Shown: piece after piece, positions 28,928 through 36,583 of the stretch | Position numbering within the stretch: position 1 is the stretch's first letter | Layout of the letters: each line of letters opens with the position of its first letter | Origin: Faecalibacterium sp. I3-3-33 | GTDB lineage: Bacteria > Bacillota > Clostridia > Oscillospirales > Ruminococcaceae | Assembly: GCF_023347295.1 (NCBI RefSeq) | Contig: NZ_CP094469.1 | Span: forward strand, 1,488,001 to 1,552,000 | DNA length: 64,000 bases | Direction of reading: 5' to 3' | Notes under the pieces: generated by a model | Seen by the model: the letters and a program-made list of their open reading frames with translations, nothing else | Told to the model about the DNA's origin: nothing | Database searches by the model: none | Program-made: the position numbers and the translations under genes

Positions 28928-29755
28928 ATGGCAGAAGAACGTATTCAGAAGATCATGGCCGAGCAGGGTCTGTGCTCCCGCCGCGCCGCCGAGCAGATCA
29001 TTGCCGAGGGTCGCGTCAAGGTGAACGGCCACCCGGTCAAGGTGGGCGACAAGATGGATCCCAACCGTGACGTGCTCCATGTGGATGACGAGCGTATCTA
29101 CATCCAGAAAAACCAGCAGCTGTACTATCTGGCGCTGTACAAGCCCCGTGGCTATGTGACCACCGCCAGCGACGAACTTGGCCGCAAGACCGTGATGGAC
29201 TTGGTCAGCGACATCCCCGCCCGCCTGTACCCGGTAGGGCGTCTGGATAAGGACAGCGAGGGTCTGCTGCTGATGACCAACGATGGTGCCTTTGCGCAGG
29301 CTGTCACCCATCCCTCCGGCGGCATCTCCAAGCTGTACCGCGTTACCGTGCAGCCCCGCGCCGACGAGGCTACCATCCTCAAGCTGAGCAGCGGCGTTGT
29401 TCTGGACGACGGCACCAAGACCATGCCCTGCGCCATCAATGTGGTCACCGATGAGCCCGGCCGCACCGTGATGGAGATGACTCTGAAAGAGGGAAAGAAC
29501 CGCGAGATTCGCCGGATGTGCGAGAGCGTGGGTCTTGAGGTGGTGCGCCTGAAGCGCAACGCAGAAGGCGTGGTAAAGCTGGGTATGCTCAAGCCCGGCA
29601 CCTACCGCGAACTGACCAAGGCCGAGGTGAACGGTCTGCGCGCCGCAACGGTCAAGGGTCGTGCACAGACCCGCTCTGCTGCCCAGCAGACCAAGGCTGC
29701 CGAGCGCCGTCCCCGCGGCCCTGTGGGCAAAAATGCCCCCCGGAAGCAGAAGTAA
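28928..29755 (+). CDS. rluB: 23S rRNA pseudouridine synthase, RluB/RsuA family
   Basis: This 275-residue enzyme converts uridine to pseudouridine in rRNA. An S4 RNA-binding domain (RIQKIMAEQGLCSRRAAEQI) begins at residue 5. The catalytic Asp is in PVGRLDKDSEGLLL (about residue 104). The C-terminal tail is Lys/Arg-rich. I chose ATG 28928 with AAGGAG upstream over an in-frame start 66 bases earlier. Whether it acts like RluB on 23S helix 89 or like RsuA on 16S cannot be decided, though RluB is the usual Firmicutes assignment. It ends at a strong terminator. Confidence 0.92.
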   Translation: MAEERIQKIMAEQGLCSRRAAEQIIAEGRVKVNGHPVKVGDKMDPNRDVLHVDDERIYIQKNQQLYYLALYKPRGYVTTASDELGRKTVMDLVSDIPARLYPVGRLDKDSEGLLLMTNDGAFAQAVTHPSGGISKLYRVTVQPRADEATILKLSSGVVLDDGTKTMPCAINVVTDEPGRTVMEMTLKEGKNREIRRMCESVGLEVVRLKRNAEGVVKLGMLKPGTYRELTKAEVNGLRAATVKGRAQTRSAAQQTKAAERRPRGPVGKNAPRKQK

Positions 29756-29763
29756 GATGGTAC

Positions 29764-29804
29764 AGAAGCCGTTGCACAGCAGCCTGTGCGGCGGCTTCTT
29801 TTTT
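29764..29804 (+). terminator. rluB terminator
   Basis: AGAAGCCG..TGCACAG pairs with CTGTGC..CGGCTTCT, followed by TTTTTT. Confidence 0.92.
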
Positions 29805-29998
29805 GCGCGTTTCCAAGGGTGAAGAACTATCAGGTTTTCATCTGAAAAATGAACAAAATTGCATTCTTGAACATACGCCGATAAAAAGAACTGCAAAACG
29901 GCAAAAATGGAACAGAACGGCGTAGTTGGCCGGACTGTATCCGTCTGAAAAACAGTCTGAACTTCTGACAACAAAAGTTCATTGCAGTAAAACAGTGC

Positions 29999-30026
29999 TG
30001 GTCATCGACGGGATTTGTGCTATAAT
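29999..30026 (+). promoter_or_regulatory. Promoter of the NSS transporter
   Basis: A perfect TATAAT with an extended TGC element upstream; the -35 (TGGTCA, 16-bp spacer) is weak. Confidence 0.7.
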
Positions 30027-30092
30027 ACAAAAGCAACGCTTTGCTAGGGTCTCCAAGCCGGGCGGGCAAACTGGAAAAGGAGTAATCAAATC

Positions 30093-31463
30093 ATGGAACG
30101 AGAAACTCTGAAATCCCGTCTGGGCTTTATTCTGCTTTCCGCAGGCTGCGCCATCGGCATCGGCAATGTGTGGAAGTTCCCGTATATTGCCGGGCAGGGC
30201 GGCGGCGGTGCCTTTGTACTGTTCTACCTGATCTTTCTGGTCATTCTGGGTCTGCCCATCATGACCATGGAATTTGCCGTGGGACGTGCCTCCCGCAAAA
30301 GCCCGGTGCGGGCGTATCAGGCACTGGAAAAGCCGGGGCAGAAGTGGCACATCCACGGCTACTTCACCCTCATCGGCTGCTACCTGCTGATGATGTTCTA
30401 CACCACCGTGGCGGGCTGGATGCTGCACTATTTCTACATGACTGCCGCCGGTAAACTGGCGGGGCTCAACGCCGAGCAGGTGGCCGGTAAGTTTACCGAA
30501 ATGCTGGCAAGCCCCGCCACCATGACCTTCTGGATGGTGTTCGTGGTCGTGGTAGGCATTCTGGTGTGTGCCAAGGGTCTGCAGAGCGGTCTGGAGCGCG
30601 TGACCAAGGGCATGATGATCGCTCTGCTTCTCATTATGGTGGTGCTGGCTGTCAACAGCCTGTTCATGCCCGGGGCAAAGGAGGGCCTTTCCTTCTTCCT
30701 TGTGCCGGACTTTACCCGGATGCAGGAGGTGGGTGTGGTCAACACGCTGGTCTCTGCTATGAATCAGGCCTTCTTCACCCTGAGCCTTGGCATCGGCGCC
30801 ATGTCCATCTTCGGCAGCTATATCGGCAAGGAGCACTCCCTGCTGGGCGAATCTGTCCGCATTGTGGTGCTGGATACCTTTGTAGCCATCACCGCCGGTT
30901 TGATCATCTTCCCGGCCTGCTTTACCTACCATGTAGACCAGACCAGCGGCCCCAGCCTGATCTTTATCACCCTGCCCAACATCTTTGCCAATATGTCCAT
31001 GGGCCGGTTGTGGGGCAGCCTGTTCTTCCTGTTCATGGCCTTTGCGGCCATGTCCACGGTGCTGGCAGTGTTCGAGAACATCATCTGCTGCGGCATGGAG
31101 CTGACCGGCTGCAGCCGCAAAAAGTCCAGTCTGGTGAACCTTGTGCTCATCATCCTTCTGTCCATGCCCTGCGTGCTGGGCTATAACCTGTGGACATGGG
31201 ATGGCTTTGCGGTGTTCGGCGGCGCTGTGCTGGATGTAGAGGATTTTCTGGTCAGCAACCTCTTCCTGCCGCTGGGCAGCTTGGTGTATCTGCTGTTCTG
31301 CGTTACCCGTTACGGCTGGGGCTGGCAGAACTACAAAAAAGAGGTCAACACCGGCAAGGGGCTCAAGGTGCAGGACTGGATGCGCGGCTACCTGACCTAT
31401 GTGCTGCCGCTCATCGTGGTGTTCATCTTTGCATTTGGTCTCTACGACAAATTCCTTGCATAA
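30093..31463 (+). CDS. Sodium-dependent amino-acid/neurotransmitter symporter family (NSS/SNF) transporter
   Basis: This 456-residue polytopic membrane protein has the unwound TM1 signature GCAIGIGNVWKFPYIAGQ (about residue 18-35), which forms the sodium and substrate sites in LeuT. About 11 hydrophobic segments are visible, the bacterial norm. It should import an amino acid or related solute with sodium; the substrate cannot be read from sequence. AAAAGGAG precedes the ATG. It is a single-gene unit whose only terminator overlaps the next promoter (31521-31572). Confidence 0.9.
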   Translation: MERETLKSRLGFILLSAGCAIGIGNVWKFPYIAGQGGGGAFVLFYLIFLVILGLPIMTMEFAVGRASRKSPVRAYQALEKPGQKWHIHGYFTLIGCYLLMMFYTTVAGWMLHYFYMTAAGKLAGLNAEQVAGKFTEMLASPATMTFWMVFVVVVGILVCAKGLQSGLERVTKGMMIALLLIMVVLAVNSLFMPGAKEGLSFFLVPDFTRMQEVGVVNTLVSAMNQAFFTLSLGIGAMSIFGSYIGKEHSLLGESVRIVVLDTFVAITAGLIIFPACFTYHVDQTSGPSLIFITLPNIFANMSMGRLWGSLFFLFMAFAAMSTVLAVFENIICCGMELTGCSRKKSSLVNLVLIILLSMPCVLGYNLWTWDGFAVFGGAVLDVEDFLVSNLFLPLGSLVYLLFCVTRYGWGWQNYKKEVNTGKGLKVQDWMRGYLTYVLPLIVVFIFAFGLYDKFLA

Positions 31464-31491
31464 AATATCCCGGCGTCTGCTCCGTCTTTGA

Positions 31492-31520
31492 TTGACGAAC
31501 GAGCGGGACAAGTGTAATAT
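31492..31520 (+). promoter_or_regulatory. Promoter of the two-component system
   Basis: TTGACG, a 17-bp spacer and TAATAT give a start near 31527, inside the following hairpin. Confidence 0.65.
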
Positions 31521-31572
31521 AAAAGCATATAGGGTGCTTCTCCCGGCGGGGGACACCGCTATATGCTTTTTT
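31521..31572 (+). terminator. Transporter terminator overlapping the start site of the next unit
   Basis: AAAAGCATATAG pairs perfectly with CTATATGCTTTT, with inner GGTG/CACC and TCCC/GGGGA stems, followed by T. It begins one base after the -10 of the regulator promoter, so transcripts from that promoter lack the first bases of the left arm. Confidence 0.75.
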
Positions 31573-31596
31573 GTATTCAAAAGGAGGAAACACCCC

Positions 31597-32319
31597 ATGC
31601 ACATTCTGGTCTGTGACGACGATGCAGCCTTCGCTGCGCGGATGGACGAGTATATCTCGGAATGGTTCCGCGCCCGGGAAATTCAGGTGCAGAGCACTGT
31701 CTGCACCAGCGGCGAGCAGCTGCTAGCTACTCCGGAACTGGAACGCTACCAGCTGGCGTTTCTGGATGTGGACCTGAAAACCACCGATGGCATCGCGCTG
31801 GGGCGCAGGCTGCGGCAGCTTGCCCCGGATATCGTGCTGGTGTACATTTCGGCTTATCTGGAATTTGCCCCAAAGGGCTACACGGTCAACGCTTACCGCT
31901 ACCTACTCAAGCGGGATATTGCCGCCCAGCTGCCCAGCTGTCTGGAGGATATCTTTTCCGGCATGACCGACCCCCGAAAAACGCTGGAGGTGCACCACAA
32001 CCGTACCACCAGTGAGATCCCGCTGGATCAGATCTATTATCTGGAAAGCGATCTGCGGCAGATCAACGTCTACGGCGATATCCCGCACCAGCCCATCTGC
32101 ACCTTTTACGGCAAGATCGCTGATCTGCCTGCCATGCTGTACGAAAACGGTTTTTTGCAGGTAGGGCGCAGTGATGTAGTCAATCTGCAGTATGTGCGCT
32201 CCATCCGCAATTACAAGGTGGAACTGCGCAGTGGGGTAGAGTTGAACGCAAGCCGACAGGATTTTCCGGCTATCCGCAGCGCATGGCTGGAATGGAAGGG
32301 GCAGTTCGGCGATGAATGA
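31597..32319 (+). CDS. Response regulator, LytTR family (AgrA/ComE-like)
   Basis: This 240-residue regulator has a receiver domain with the acidic pocket at CDDD (about 6-9), the phospho-acceptor Asp57 in LAFLDVDLK and the Lys region after it. A LytTR DNA-binding domain occupies about 138-235 (LEVHHNRTTSEIPLDQIYYLES, then FLQVGRSDVVNLQYV). LytTR regulators bind pairs of about 9-bp direct repeats spaced roughly two helical turns. I chose ATG 31597 with AAAAGGAGG. It overlaps the kinase gene by 8 bases. A matching repeat pair is found downstream of the kinase, see 33601-33628. Confidence 0.92.
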   Translation: MHILVCDDDAAFAARMDEYISEWFRAREIQVQSTVCTSGEQLLATPELERYQLAFLDVDLKTTDGIALGRRLRQLAPDIVLVYISAYLEFAPKGYTVNAYRYLLKRDIAAQLPSCLEDIFSGMTDPRKTLEVHHNRTTSEIPLDQIYYLESDLRQINVYGDIPHQPICTFYGKIADLPAMLYENGFLQVGRSDVVNLQYVRSIRNYKVELRSGVELNASRQDFPAIRSAWLEWKGQFGDE

Positions 32320-33604
32320 AGAATTCTGGCGCTGGTATGTGTACGGCCACTGGGTCTGCCTGACCCAATGGCTCGGCTTTATTATGGTGGAGTACGCCTA
32401 TCTTGGCAAAGGCAGGGTAAAGCACCCGCTGGTGTGCTCCTGCGTTATAACCATGATTACGATGACCCTCTCGGTCGTGCGCAACTATGGCTTTTTTACG
32501 CCGATGGCAGTGGTTTACACGCTTCTATTTCTGTTCGTCACCGTTATGCTGTTTGGCGGCACGCCGGGGCAGAAATTTACTGCCTGTCTGATCAACGGCA
32601 CCATGTGCCTGTTGGTCGAAAACAGTGCGCGGTATGTCATATCGTGGATACTGAAGTGTGAGCTACAGCAGGTCATCCAGCGCGCAGATTGTCTGGTCAT
32701 AATGTCATTCACAAATCTGGTAGTCAGCACCGGGGTATCGTTCTTTGTGGGCAAGTGGCGCAGATACAATGCGCTGGAGCCTTTGCAGGCGCTGACCATG
32801 AGCTTTTTTCCGGGCGTGGTCGTGGTACTGAACATCCTGCTCATGCTCACAGATAACAACAAAAGGGCCACCATGGCCACAATGGGGATGACAGTGGGTC
32901 TCACAGTGGCCGTCATGGTGCATCTGTGTATCGTGGCTATGTTCAACGATCAGGTCATGCAGCGGCGCAGCCTGCATTTTCAGGCCGAACTGGAGCAGCA
33001 GCGGGCTTCGGCTCTGCTGGATTCCTACACCGCCCAGCGCCGCCTGACCCACGAATTCACCAACCATATCGGTGCGTTGCGTGCCTTGCTGGCACAGGGA
33101 GATGTGGCCGGTGCGCAGGACTATATTGCCGGTGTGGATAAGGCCGTGGCGGCCAGCACCACCATTATGGACACCCACAACCCGTTGCTGGACTCCATCC
33201 TGACTCGCAAGTACGAGGAAGCCGCCCGGCAGGGCGTAAGCGTGTATTTTGACCTTTGTGACCTGCGGGATTTCCCCTTGAGCGGGGTGGATATGGTCAC
33301 CGTTTTAGCTAATCTGCTGGATAACGCCATCTGTGCCGCAGCGCAGGCGTACCCGCCGGAGGTCTATGTGCGGGTGCGCAAAACGGAGGAGGAATATCTC
33401 CTCTCGGTGCGCAATCGGGTGCAGCGGGACGTGGAACTGCCGCCGGATGGTCATCTGCCCCGCACCACCCGCAAAGAGCCCGGCCACGGCATGGGGCTTT
33501 CCAACGTGCGTGACGTTCTGCTGCGCCACGGTGCGGAGTATACCCTGAGCTGCCGGGACAATTGGTTCCGCTTTACCTGTGCGGTGCCCACCGACAATTC
33601 ATGA
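32312..33604 (+). CDS. Sensor histidine kinase, GHKL type (AgrC/ComD-like)
   Basis: This 430-residue protein has six to seven hydrophobic segments in the first 215 residues, then a coiled linker and a kinase core. The phospho-acceptor is His247 in RLTHEFTNHIGAL. The ATP-binding N box is VTVLANLLDNAICAA (about 330) and the G box GHGMGLSNVRDVL (about 392). This is the layout of quorum-sensing peptide receptors in Firmicutes. No agrB-type processing protein or evident peptide precursor lies in the window, so the signal is unknown. It overlaps the regulator gene by 8 bases and is surely co-transcribed. Confidence 0.92.
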   Translation: MNEEFWRWYVYGHWVCLTQWLGFIMVEYAYLGKGRVKHPLVCSCVITMITMTLSVVRNYGFFTPMAVVYTLLFLFVTVMLFGGTPGQKFTACLINGTMCLLVENSARYVISWILKCELQQVIQRADCLVIMSFTNLVVSTGVSFFVGKWRRYNALEPLQALTMSFFPGVVVVLNILLMLTDNNKRATMATMGMTVGLTVAVMVHLCIVAMFNDQVMQRRSLHFQAELEQQRASALLDSYTAQRRLTHEFTNHIGALRALLAQGDVAGAQDYIAGVDKAVAASTTIMDTHNPLLDSILTRKYEEAARQGVSVYFDLCDLRDFPLSGVDMVTVLANLLDNAICAAAQAYPPEVYVRVRKTEEEYLLSVRNRVQRDVELPPDGHLPRTTRKEPGHGMGLSNVRDVLLRHGAEYTLSCRDNWFRFTCAVPTDNS

Positions 33605-33628
33605 CATCTGCACCGTCAGAATATGACA
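33601..33628 (+). promoter_or_regulatory. Direct-repeat pair, candidate LytTR binding site
   Basis: ATGACA occurs at 33601-33606 and 33623-33628, 22 bp start to start; the second copy ends 4 bases before the -35 of the next promoter. Spacing and position match AgrA/ComE sites; the sequence match to their consensus is weak. Confidence 0.45.
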
Positions 33629-33632
33629 ATTT

Positions 33633-33663
33633 TTGTGCAACAGAAGCGTAACTCTGCTATACT
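33633..33663 (+). promoter_or_regulatory. Promoter with long spacer downstream of the kinase
   Basis: TTGTGC, a 19-bp spacer and TATACT with an extended TGC. Over-long spacers are typical of activator-dependent promoters such as agr P3. Confidence 0.65.
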
Positions 33664-33668
33664 GAAGC

Positions 33669-34034
33669 AAGTAAAGGAAGCCTTCCGTGCGGACATGGTC
33701 ACGTTGCGGTGGGAGGGGAACACCCTCCTTTTAAAAGCTTTGTTGCTGGATGGAAAACAGCTTGCGGTGCGTGTAAGCAGGCTGTATACCTTTGCTTTTT
33801 GGGGCTGTGCAGGAATGCACAGTACCTTGCTGACGGGACTTTCTGTGGCGGGCCTTTTTGGGGGTTGCAGTCGATAAAGTTTCTCGATGCGTCGCAATTC
33901 CGTTTGTGCCTGCTGTTTGGGAATAGCGTGGGCAGACCGGAGTATCGTGCGCTGCAAAGAGTCCCGTCAGTTTTCTTTTGTGCAAAAAGGACTGCTCTAC
34001 ATGGGTTTTGCCCAGTAGAGCAGTCCTTTTTATC
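33669..34034 (+). ncRNA. Candidate structured regulatory RNA (about 360 nt) downstream of the two-component system
   Basis: The unit has its own promoter and a strong terminator but no ORF with a convincing start. It shows a long-range helix: 33830-33850 pairs with 33950-33970 (21 bp, one mismatch and a few G-U, including a perfect 11-bp block CTGACGGGACT). Local hairpins lie at 33677-33687, 33712-33728 (GGAGGG/CCCTCC) and 33804-33821 (CTGTGCA/TGCACAG). It does not show the conserved motifs of RNase P RNA, tmRNA or SRP RNA; a divergent 6S RNA cannot be excluded. A 15-codon ORF from GTG 33687 and a 60-codon ORF from ATG 33695 exist but have occluded or distant Shine-Dalgarno sites. By position it recalls RNAIII beside agrCA. 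Confidence 0.5.
33984..34034. terminator. Terminator of the candidate RNA gene
   Basis: A 17-bp perfect stem (AAAAAGGACTGCTCTAC with GTAGAGCAGTCCTTTTT), with T and A runs at the ends so that it would work on both strands. Confidence 0.94.
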
Positions 34035-34141
34035 TATTAAATCATCGTATCTGCCAGTCAGCAGAAAGCCGACCCGCCGTGCGACTGTTTCGGTAGAAAA
34101 CCAGCGCGGCAGCTGCGGTTTCCCTCTGCGTCCCTCCCGTG

Positions 34142-34182
34142 AAAAAGCAGCTCAGCCAAGCCCGCAGGCTTGGCTGAGCTGC
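34142..34182 (-). terminator. pyrBI terminator
   Basis: A 16-bp perfect stem (GCAGCTCAGCCAAGCC with GGCTTGGCTGAGCTGC) with a 4-nt loop, followed on the minus strand by TTTTT. Confidence 0.94.
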
Positions 34183-34197
34183 AAAACTAAAATGCAA

Positions 34198-34242
34198 TTC
34201 CTTAAACTATGCGCAGAGCGAAGCGGAGCGCATTTAAAATCG
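34198..34242 (-). repeat. 46-bp intergenic repeat, copy C (diverged)
   Basis: It has the ATGCGC/GCGCAT stem (34209-34214 with 34228-34233), an AGAGCGAAGCGGA loop and conserved flanks TTCC and TT-AAAA-TCG. It lies between the pyrI stop and the pyrBI terminator. Confidence 0.6.
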
Positions 34243-34254
34243 TAAAAAGCGCAG

Positions 34255-34692
34255 TTACTCCGGCTTTACCTGCAGCTCCTGCTCGCAATAGATGCAGCGG
34301 TACTTGCCGTTGGAACTCAGTTCGAAAATCTGGTCGCATTCCTCTTCTATGCTGGAGATGCAGCGTGGGTTTTTGCACCGCACAATGTTCACCAGACGCT
34401 TGGGGGGCTTGGGCTGCTCCTTGCGGACAGCCTTGCCGTTCTCAATAATGGTCACGCTGATGTTCGGGTCCAGATAAGCCAGCACATCCAGGTTCAGCCA
34501 GGAGGCGTCGCCCTCCACCTTGATGATGTCCTTGCGGCCGCTTGCCGTCTTTTTGCTGCGTGCATTCTGGATCAGCGCTACGCTGGCAGTACGGTTGCCC
34601 GCAATGCCCAGCAGATCCATCAGACCAACAGCAGTACCTGCCTTGATGTGGTCGATGACAATACCGTTCTGAATCTCGTCAATATTCAACAT
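34255..34692 (-). CDS. pyrI: Aspartate carbamoyltransferase regulatory subunit
   Basis: This 145-residue subunit binds nucleotide effectors and holds the catalytic trimers together. The allosteric domain starts with DEIQNGIVIDHIKAGTA, and the zinc domain supplies four Cys in CKNPRC and CIYC near the C-terminus. ATG 34692 overlaps the end of pyrB closely (1 base after its stop), and the Shine-Dalgarno GGAGGAG lies within the pyrB 3' end, so translation is coupled. With pyrB it forms the allosteric class B enzyme, the first committed step of UMP synthesis. Confidence 0.96.
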   Translation of the reverse strand: MLNIDEIQNGIVIDHIKAGTAVGLMDLLGIAGNRTASVALIQNARSKKTASGRKDIIKVEGDASWLNLDVLAYLDPNISVTIIENGKAVRKEQPKPPKRLVNIVRCKNPRCISSIEEECDQIFELSSNGKYRCIYCEQELQVKPE

Positions 34693-34693
34693 A

Positions 34694-35635
34694 TCAGTTC
34701 TCCTCCTTCGGTGCTTTGGGGTCTGCAAGCCCCAGCAGGGTCATGATCAGTGCCATGCGGACGTAAACGCCGTTCTGCACCTGCTCAAAATAAGCGGCGC
34801 GCGGGTCGTCGTCCACGTCCAGCGCGATCTCGTTCACGCGGGGCAGGGGGTGCAGCACTGCCATGGTGGGCTTGGCCTGTGCCATTTTTTCGCGGGTCAG
34901 CACATAGCTGTTCTTCAGGCGGATGTAGTCCTCCTCGTTGAAGAAGCGCTCCTTCTGCACGCGGGTCATATACAGGATGTCCAACTCCGGCATGGATTCC
35001 TCCAGACTGCGGGTCTCCTTGTAGGGGATGCCGTTGGCCTCCAGCACGTCATTGATGATATAATCCGGCACCCGCAGCTCCTCCGGGCTGATCAGCACAA
35101 AGCGGACGTTCTTGCAGCGTGCCATGGTCTTGAGCAGGGAGTGGACGGTGCGGCCGAACTTCAGGTCGCCGCACAGACCAATGGTCAGGTCATCCAACCT
35201 GTCCATGCGGCGGCGGATGGTCATCAGGTCGGTCAGGGTCTGGGTGGGGTGCTGGTGACCGCCGTCACCGGCGTTGATCACCGGAATGCGGGAATAGCGG
35301 GAGGCACGCAGCGGTGCGCCCTCCTTGGGGTGGCGCATGGCAACGATGTCGGCATAACAGGACACCACCCGGATGGTATCGGCTACGCTCTCGCCCTTGG
35401 TGGCGCTGGACACGTTCTCGCTGGGGAAGCCCAGTACATGGCCGCCCAAGTTCAGCATAGCCGCCTCAAAGGACAGGCGGGTGCGGGTGGAGGGCTCGTA
35501 GAACAAAGTAGCCAGCTTTTTGTGGTTGGCCACCTCCTGATAGGCGGCGGGGTCGGCACAGATACGGTCGGCAAGATCAAGCAGCTGTGTGATCTCCTGC
35601 TGGGTAAGATCCAAAGGATCGATCAGATGACGCAT
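34694..35635 (-). CDS. pyrB: Aspartate carbamoyltransferase catalytic subunit
   Basis: This 313-residue enzyme condenses carbamoyl phosphate and aspartate in de novo pyrimidine synthesis. The carbamoyl-phosphate site [15 protein letters not shown] lies at about residue 48-62, HPTQTLTDL near 131 and the aspartate-binding HPLPRVNEI near 267. GGAGG precedes ATG 35635. It is 17 bases downstream of a GntR-type regulator on the same strand and followed by pyrI, with no other pyr genes in the window. Confidence 0.97.
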   Translation of the reverse strand: MRHLIDPLDLTQQEITQLLDLADRICADPAAYQEVANHKKLATLFYEPSTRTRLSFEAAMLNLGGHVLGFPSENVSSATKGESVADTIRVVSCYADIVAMRHPKEGAPLRASRYSRIPVINAGDGGHQHPTQTLTDLMTIRRRMDRLDDLTIGLCGDLKFGRTVHSLLKTMARCKNVRFVLISPEELRVPDYIINDVLEANGIPYKETRSLEESMPELDILYMTRVQKERFFNEEDYIRLKNSYVLTREKMAQAKPTMAVLHPLPRVNEIALDVDDDPRAAYFEQVQNGVYVRMALIMTLLGLADPKAPKEEN

Positions 35636-35652
35636 AGATAGGATACCTCCGT

Positions 35653-36408
35653 TTAAAGCAGTTTGCGTAAGATGGAAAAATCAAAAAAGTTTGTGTAGTA
35701 GCTCAGCGAGCGCATCACCGGCCTGCACAAACGATTGAAACATACCTCATCCAGCAGCAGCATGGCCTCGCCCGGGGCAAGCCGCATGGCTGCACGGATG
35801 GCTTCGTCGCCGCAGCTGGCTTTCAGGTGCGCCACGTTGGAAGAGATCTGCTGGTGGCACTCCTGCTCCAAAATTTCAAAGATGTCGCCGGTCAGGTCGA
35901 TGCGGGTGTAGTCCCGGTTGCCGAACAGACTGCGGGGCAGGTAGTCGATGGAATAGATCACCGGGGTCGTATCGGCAAGGATGCGCTTTTTGATGCAGAT
36001 CACCTCGTCGCCGACTTCCAGCGCCAGCGCATGGGCCATCTCCTCACCTGCACGAAGAAGCATCACCTGAATGCCGTCGGCATGGGGATAGCTGCCAAAG
36101 CTGCGGATCAGCGGGTAGTACTCCAGCTTCTGGTCCAAGCGGCTGCGCAGCCCCAGCACAGCGCGGTTCACCACCGTGCCAATGCCGCGCACCCGTTCCA
36201 CATAACCGGCGCGCTCCATCTCGCTCAGCGCGTCACGGATCACGGTGCGGCTCACCCCCAGTTCGGTGGCAAGGTCTACCTCGGCAGGCAGGCGGTCGGC
36301 TTGGGCATAGCGCCCGTTGGTCAGCTCTTCCAGCAGGCTTGCAACAACGCGGTCGCTGATCACAGCGCCGCCCAAGCGGCTGGACGATGCCAGTGCGGGA
36401 TCTTTCAT
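35653..36408 (-). CDS. GntR-family regulator with UTRA (HutC-type) effector domain
   Basis: This 251-residue regulator has an N-terminal winged helix ([19 protein letters not shown], then [19 protein letters not shown], about residues 20-65) and a C-terminal UTRA domain that binds a small ligand. I chose ATG 36408 because GGAGG lies 8 bases upstream; an in-frame start 168 bases earlier would lie beyond the promoter -10. It precedes pyrB by 17 bases in the same direction, which suggests a role in pyrimidine control, although no known pyrimidine regulator belongs to this subfamily to my knowledge. The ligand is unknown. Confidence 0.85.
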   Translation of the reverse strand: MKDPALASSSRLGGAVISDRVVASLLEELTNGRYAQADRLPAEVDLATELGVSRTVIRDALSEMERAGYVERVRGIGTVVNRAVLGLRSRLDQKLEYYPLIRSFGSYPHADGIQVMLLRAGEEMAHALALEVGDEVICIKKRILADTTPVIYSIDYLPRSLFGNRDYTRIDLTGDIFEILEQECHQQISSNVAHLKASCGDEAIRAAMRLAPGEAMLLLDEVCFNRLCRPVMRSLSYYTNFFDFSILRKLL

Positions 36409-36495
36409 GGATGGTTCCTCCGTTTCCGGGCGGCAAGCCGCCCCGAACTTCATACAAACGGGCAGGGAGGATCCCTCCACAGCCCCTTCTCTCCT

Positions 36496-36524
36496 ATTAT
36501 AGCATAATTTGACATTTAGAAAAG
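36496..36524 (-). promoter_or_regulatory. Promoter of the GntR-pyrBI operon
   Basis: A perfect TATAAT with extended TGC on the minus strand; the -35 (CTTTTC) is weak. It overlaps the divergent promoter at 36509-36537. Confidence 0.65.
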
Positions 36525-36537
36525 CGTCATTTATACT
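36509..36537 (+). promoter_or_regulatory. Promoter of the acetyltransferase gene, overlapping the GntR promoter
   Basis: A consensus TTGACA, a 17-bp spacer and TATACT. The spacer lies within TGAC-N12-GTCA (36510-36529), a dyad that could be an operator for the adjacent GntR protein. Confidence 0.85.
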
Positions 36538-36583
36538 GGAATCTGCTGAAAAGTACGATTTTATTTTGGAGGGCATAGTACAG

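Larger units (their letters stand above)
29756..30092. other. Intergenic region rluB-NSS transporter
   Basis: This 337-base gap contains the rluB terminator, about 190 bases of A/T-rich sequence in which I see no feature, and the extended -10 promoter of the transporter with a leader of about 60 nt. No riboswitch could be recognised. Confidence 0.6.

Noticed and set aside
30027-30092. Possible riboswitch in the NSS transporter leader (CTAGGGTCTCC recalls the start of ykkC/guanidine-I)
   Set aside because: The leader is only about 60 nt, far too short for that class, and the other conserved blocks are missing.
33695-33877. 60-codon ORF (MVTLRWEGNTLLLKALLLDG...) within the candidate RNA gene, considered as a signal-peptide precursor
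   Set aside because: The nearest Shine-Dalgarno-like sequence is about 15 nt away and paired in a hairpin; composition is not that of AgrD-type peptides. Kept only as an alternative in the RNA entry.
34142-34182. Treating the 16-bp hairpin as an independent palindromic repeat or operator
   Set aside because: On the minus strand it is followed by TTTTT and lies downstream of pyrI, so a terminator is the simpler reading.
33709-34245. 178-codon ORF across the RNA terminator and repeat copy C
   Set aside because: It runs through two terminators and a repeat, with no start signal; typical non-coding composition.
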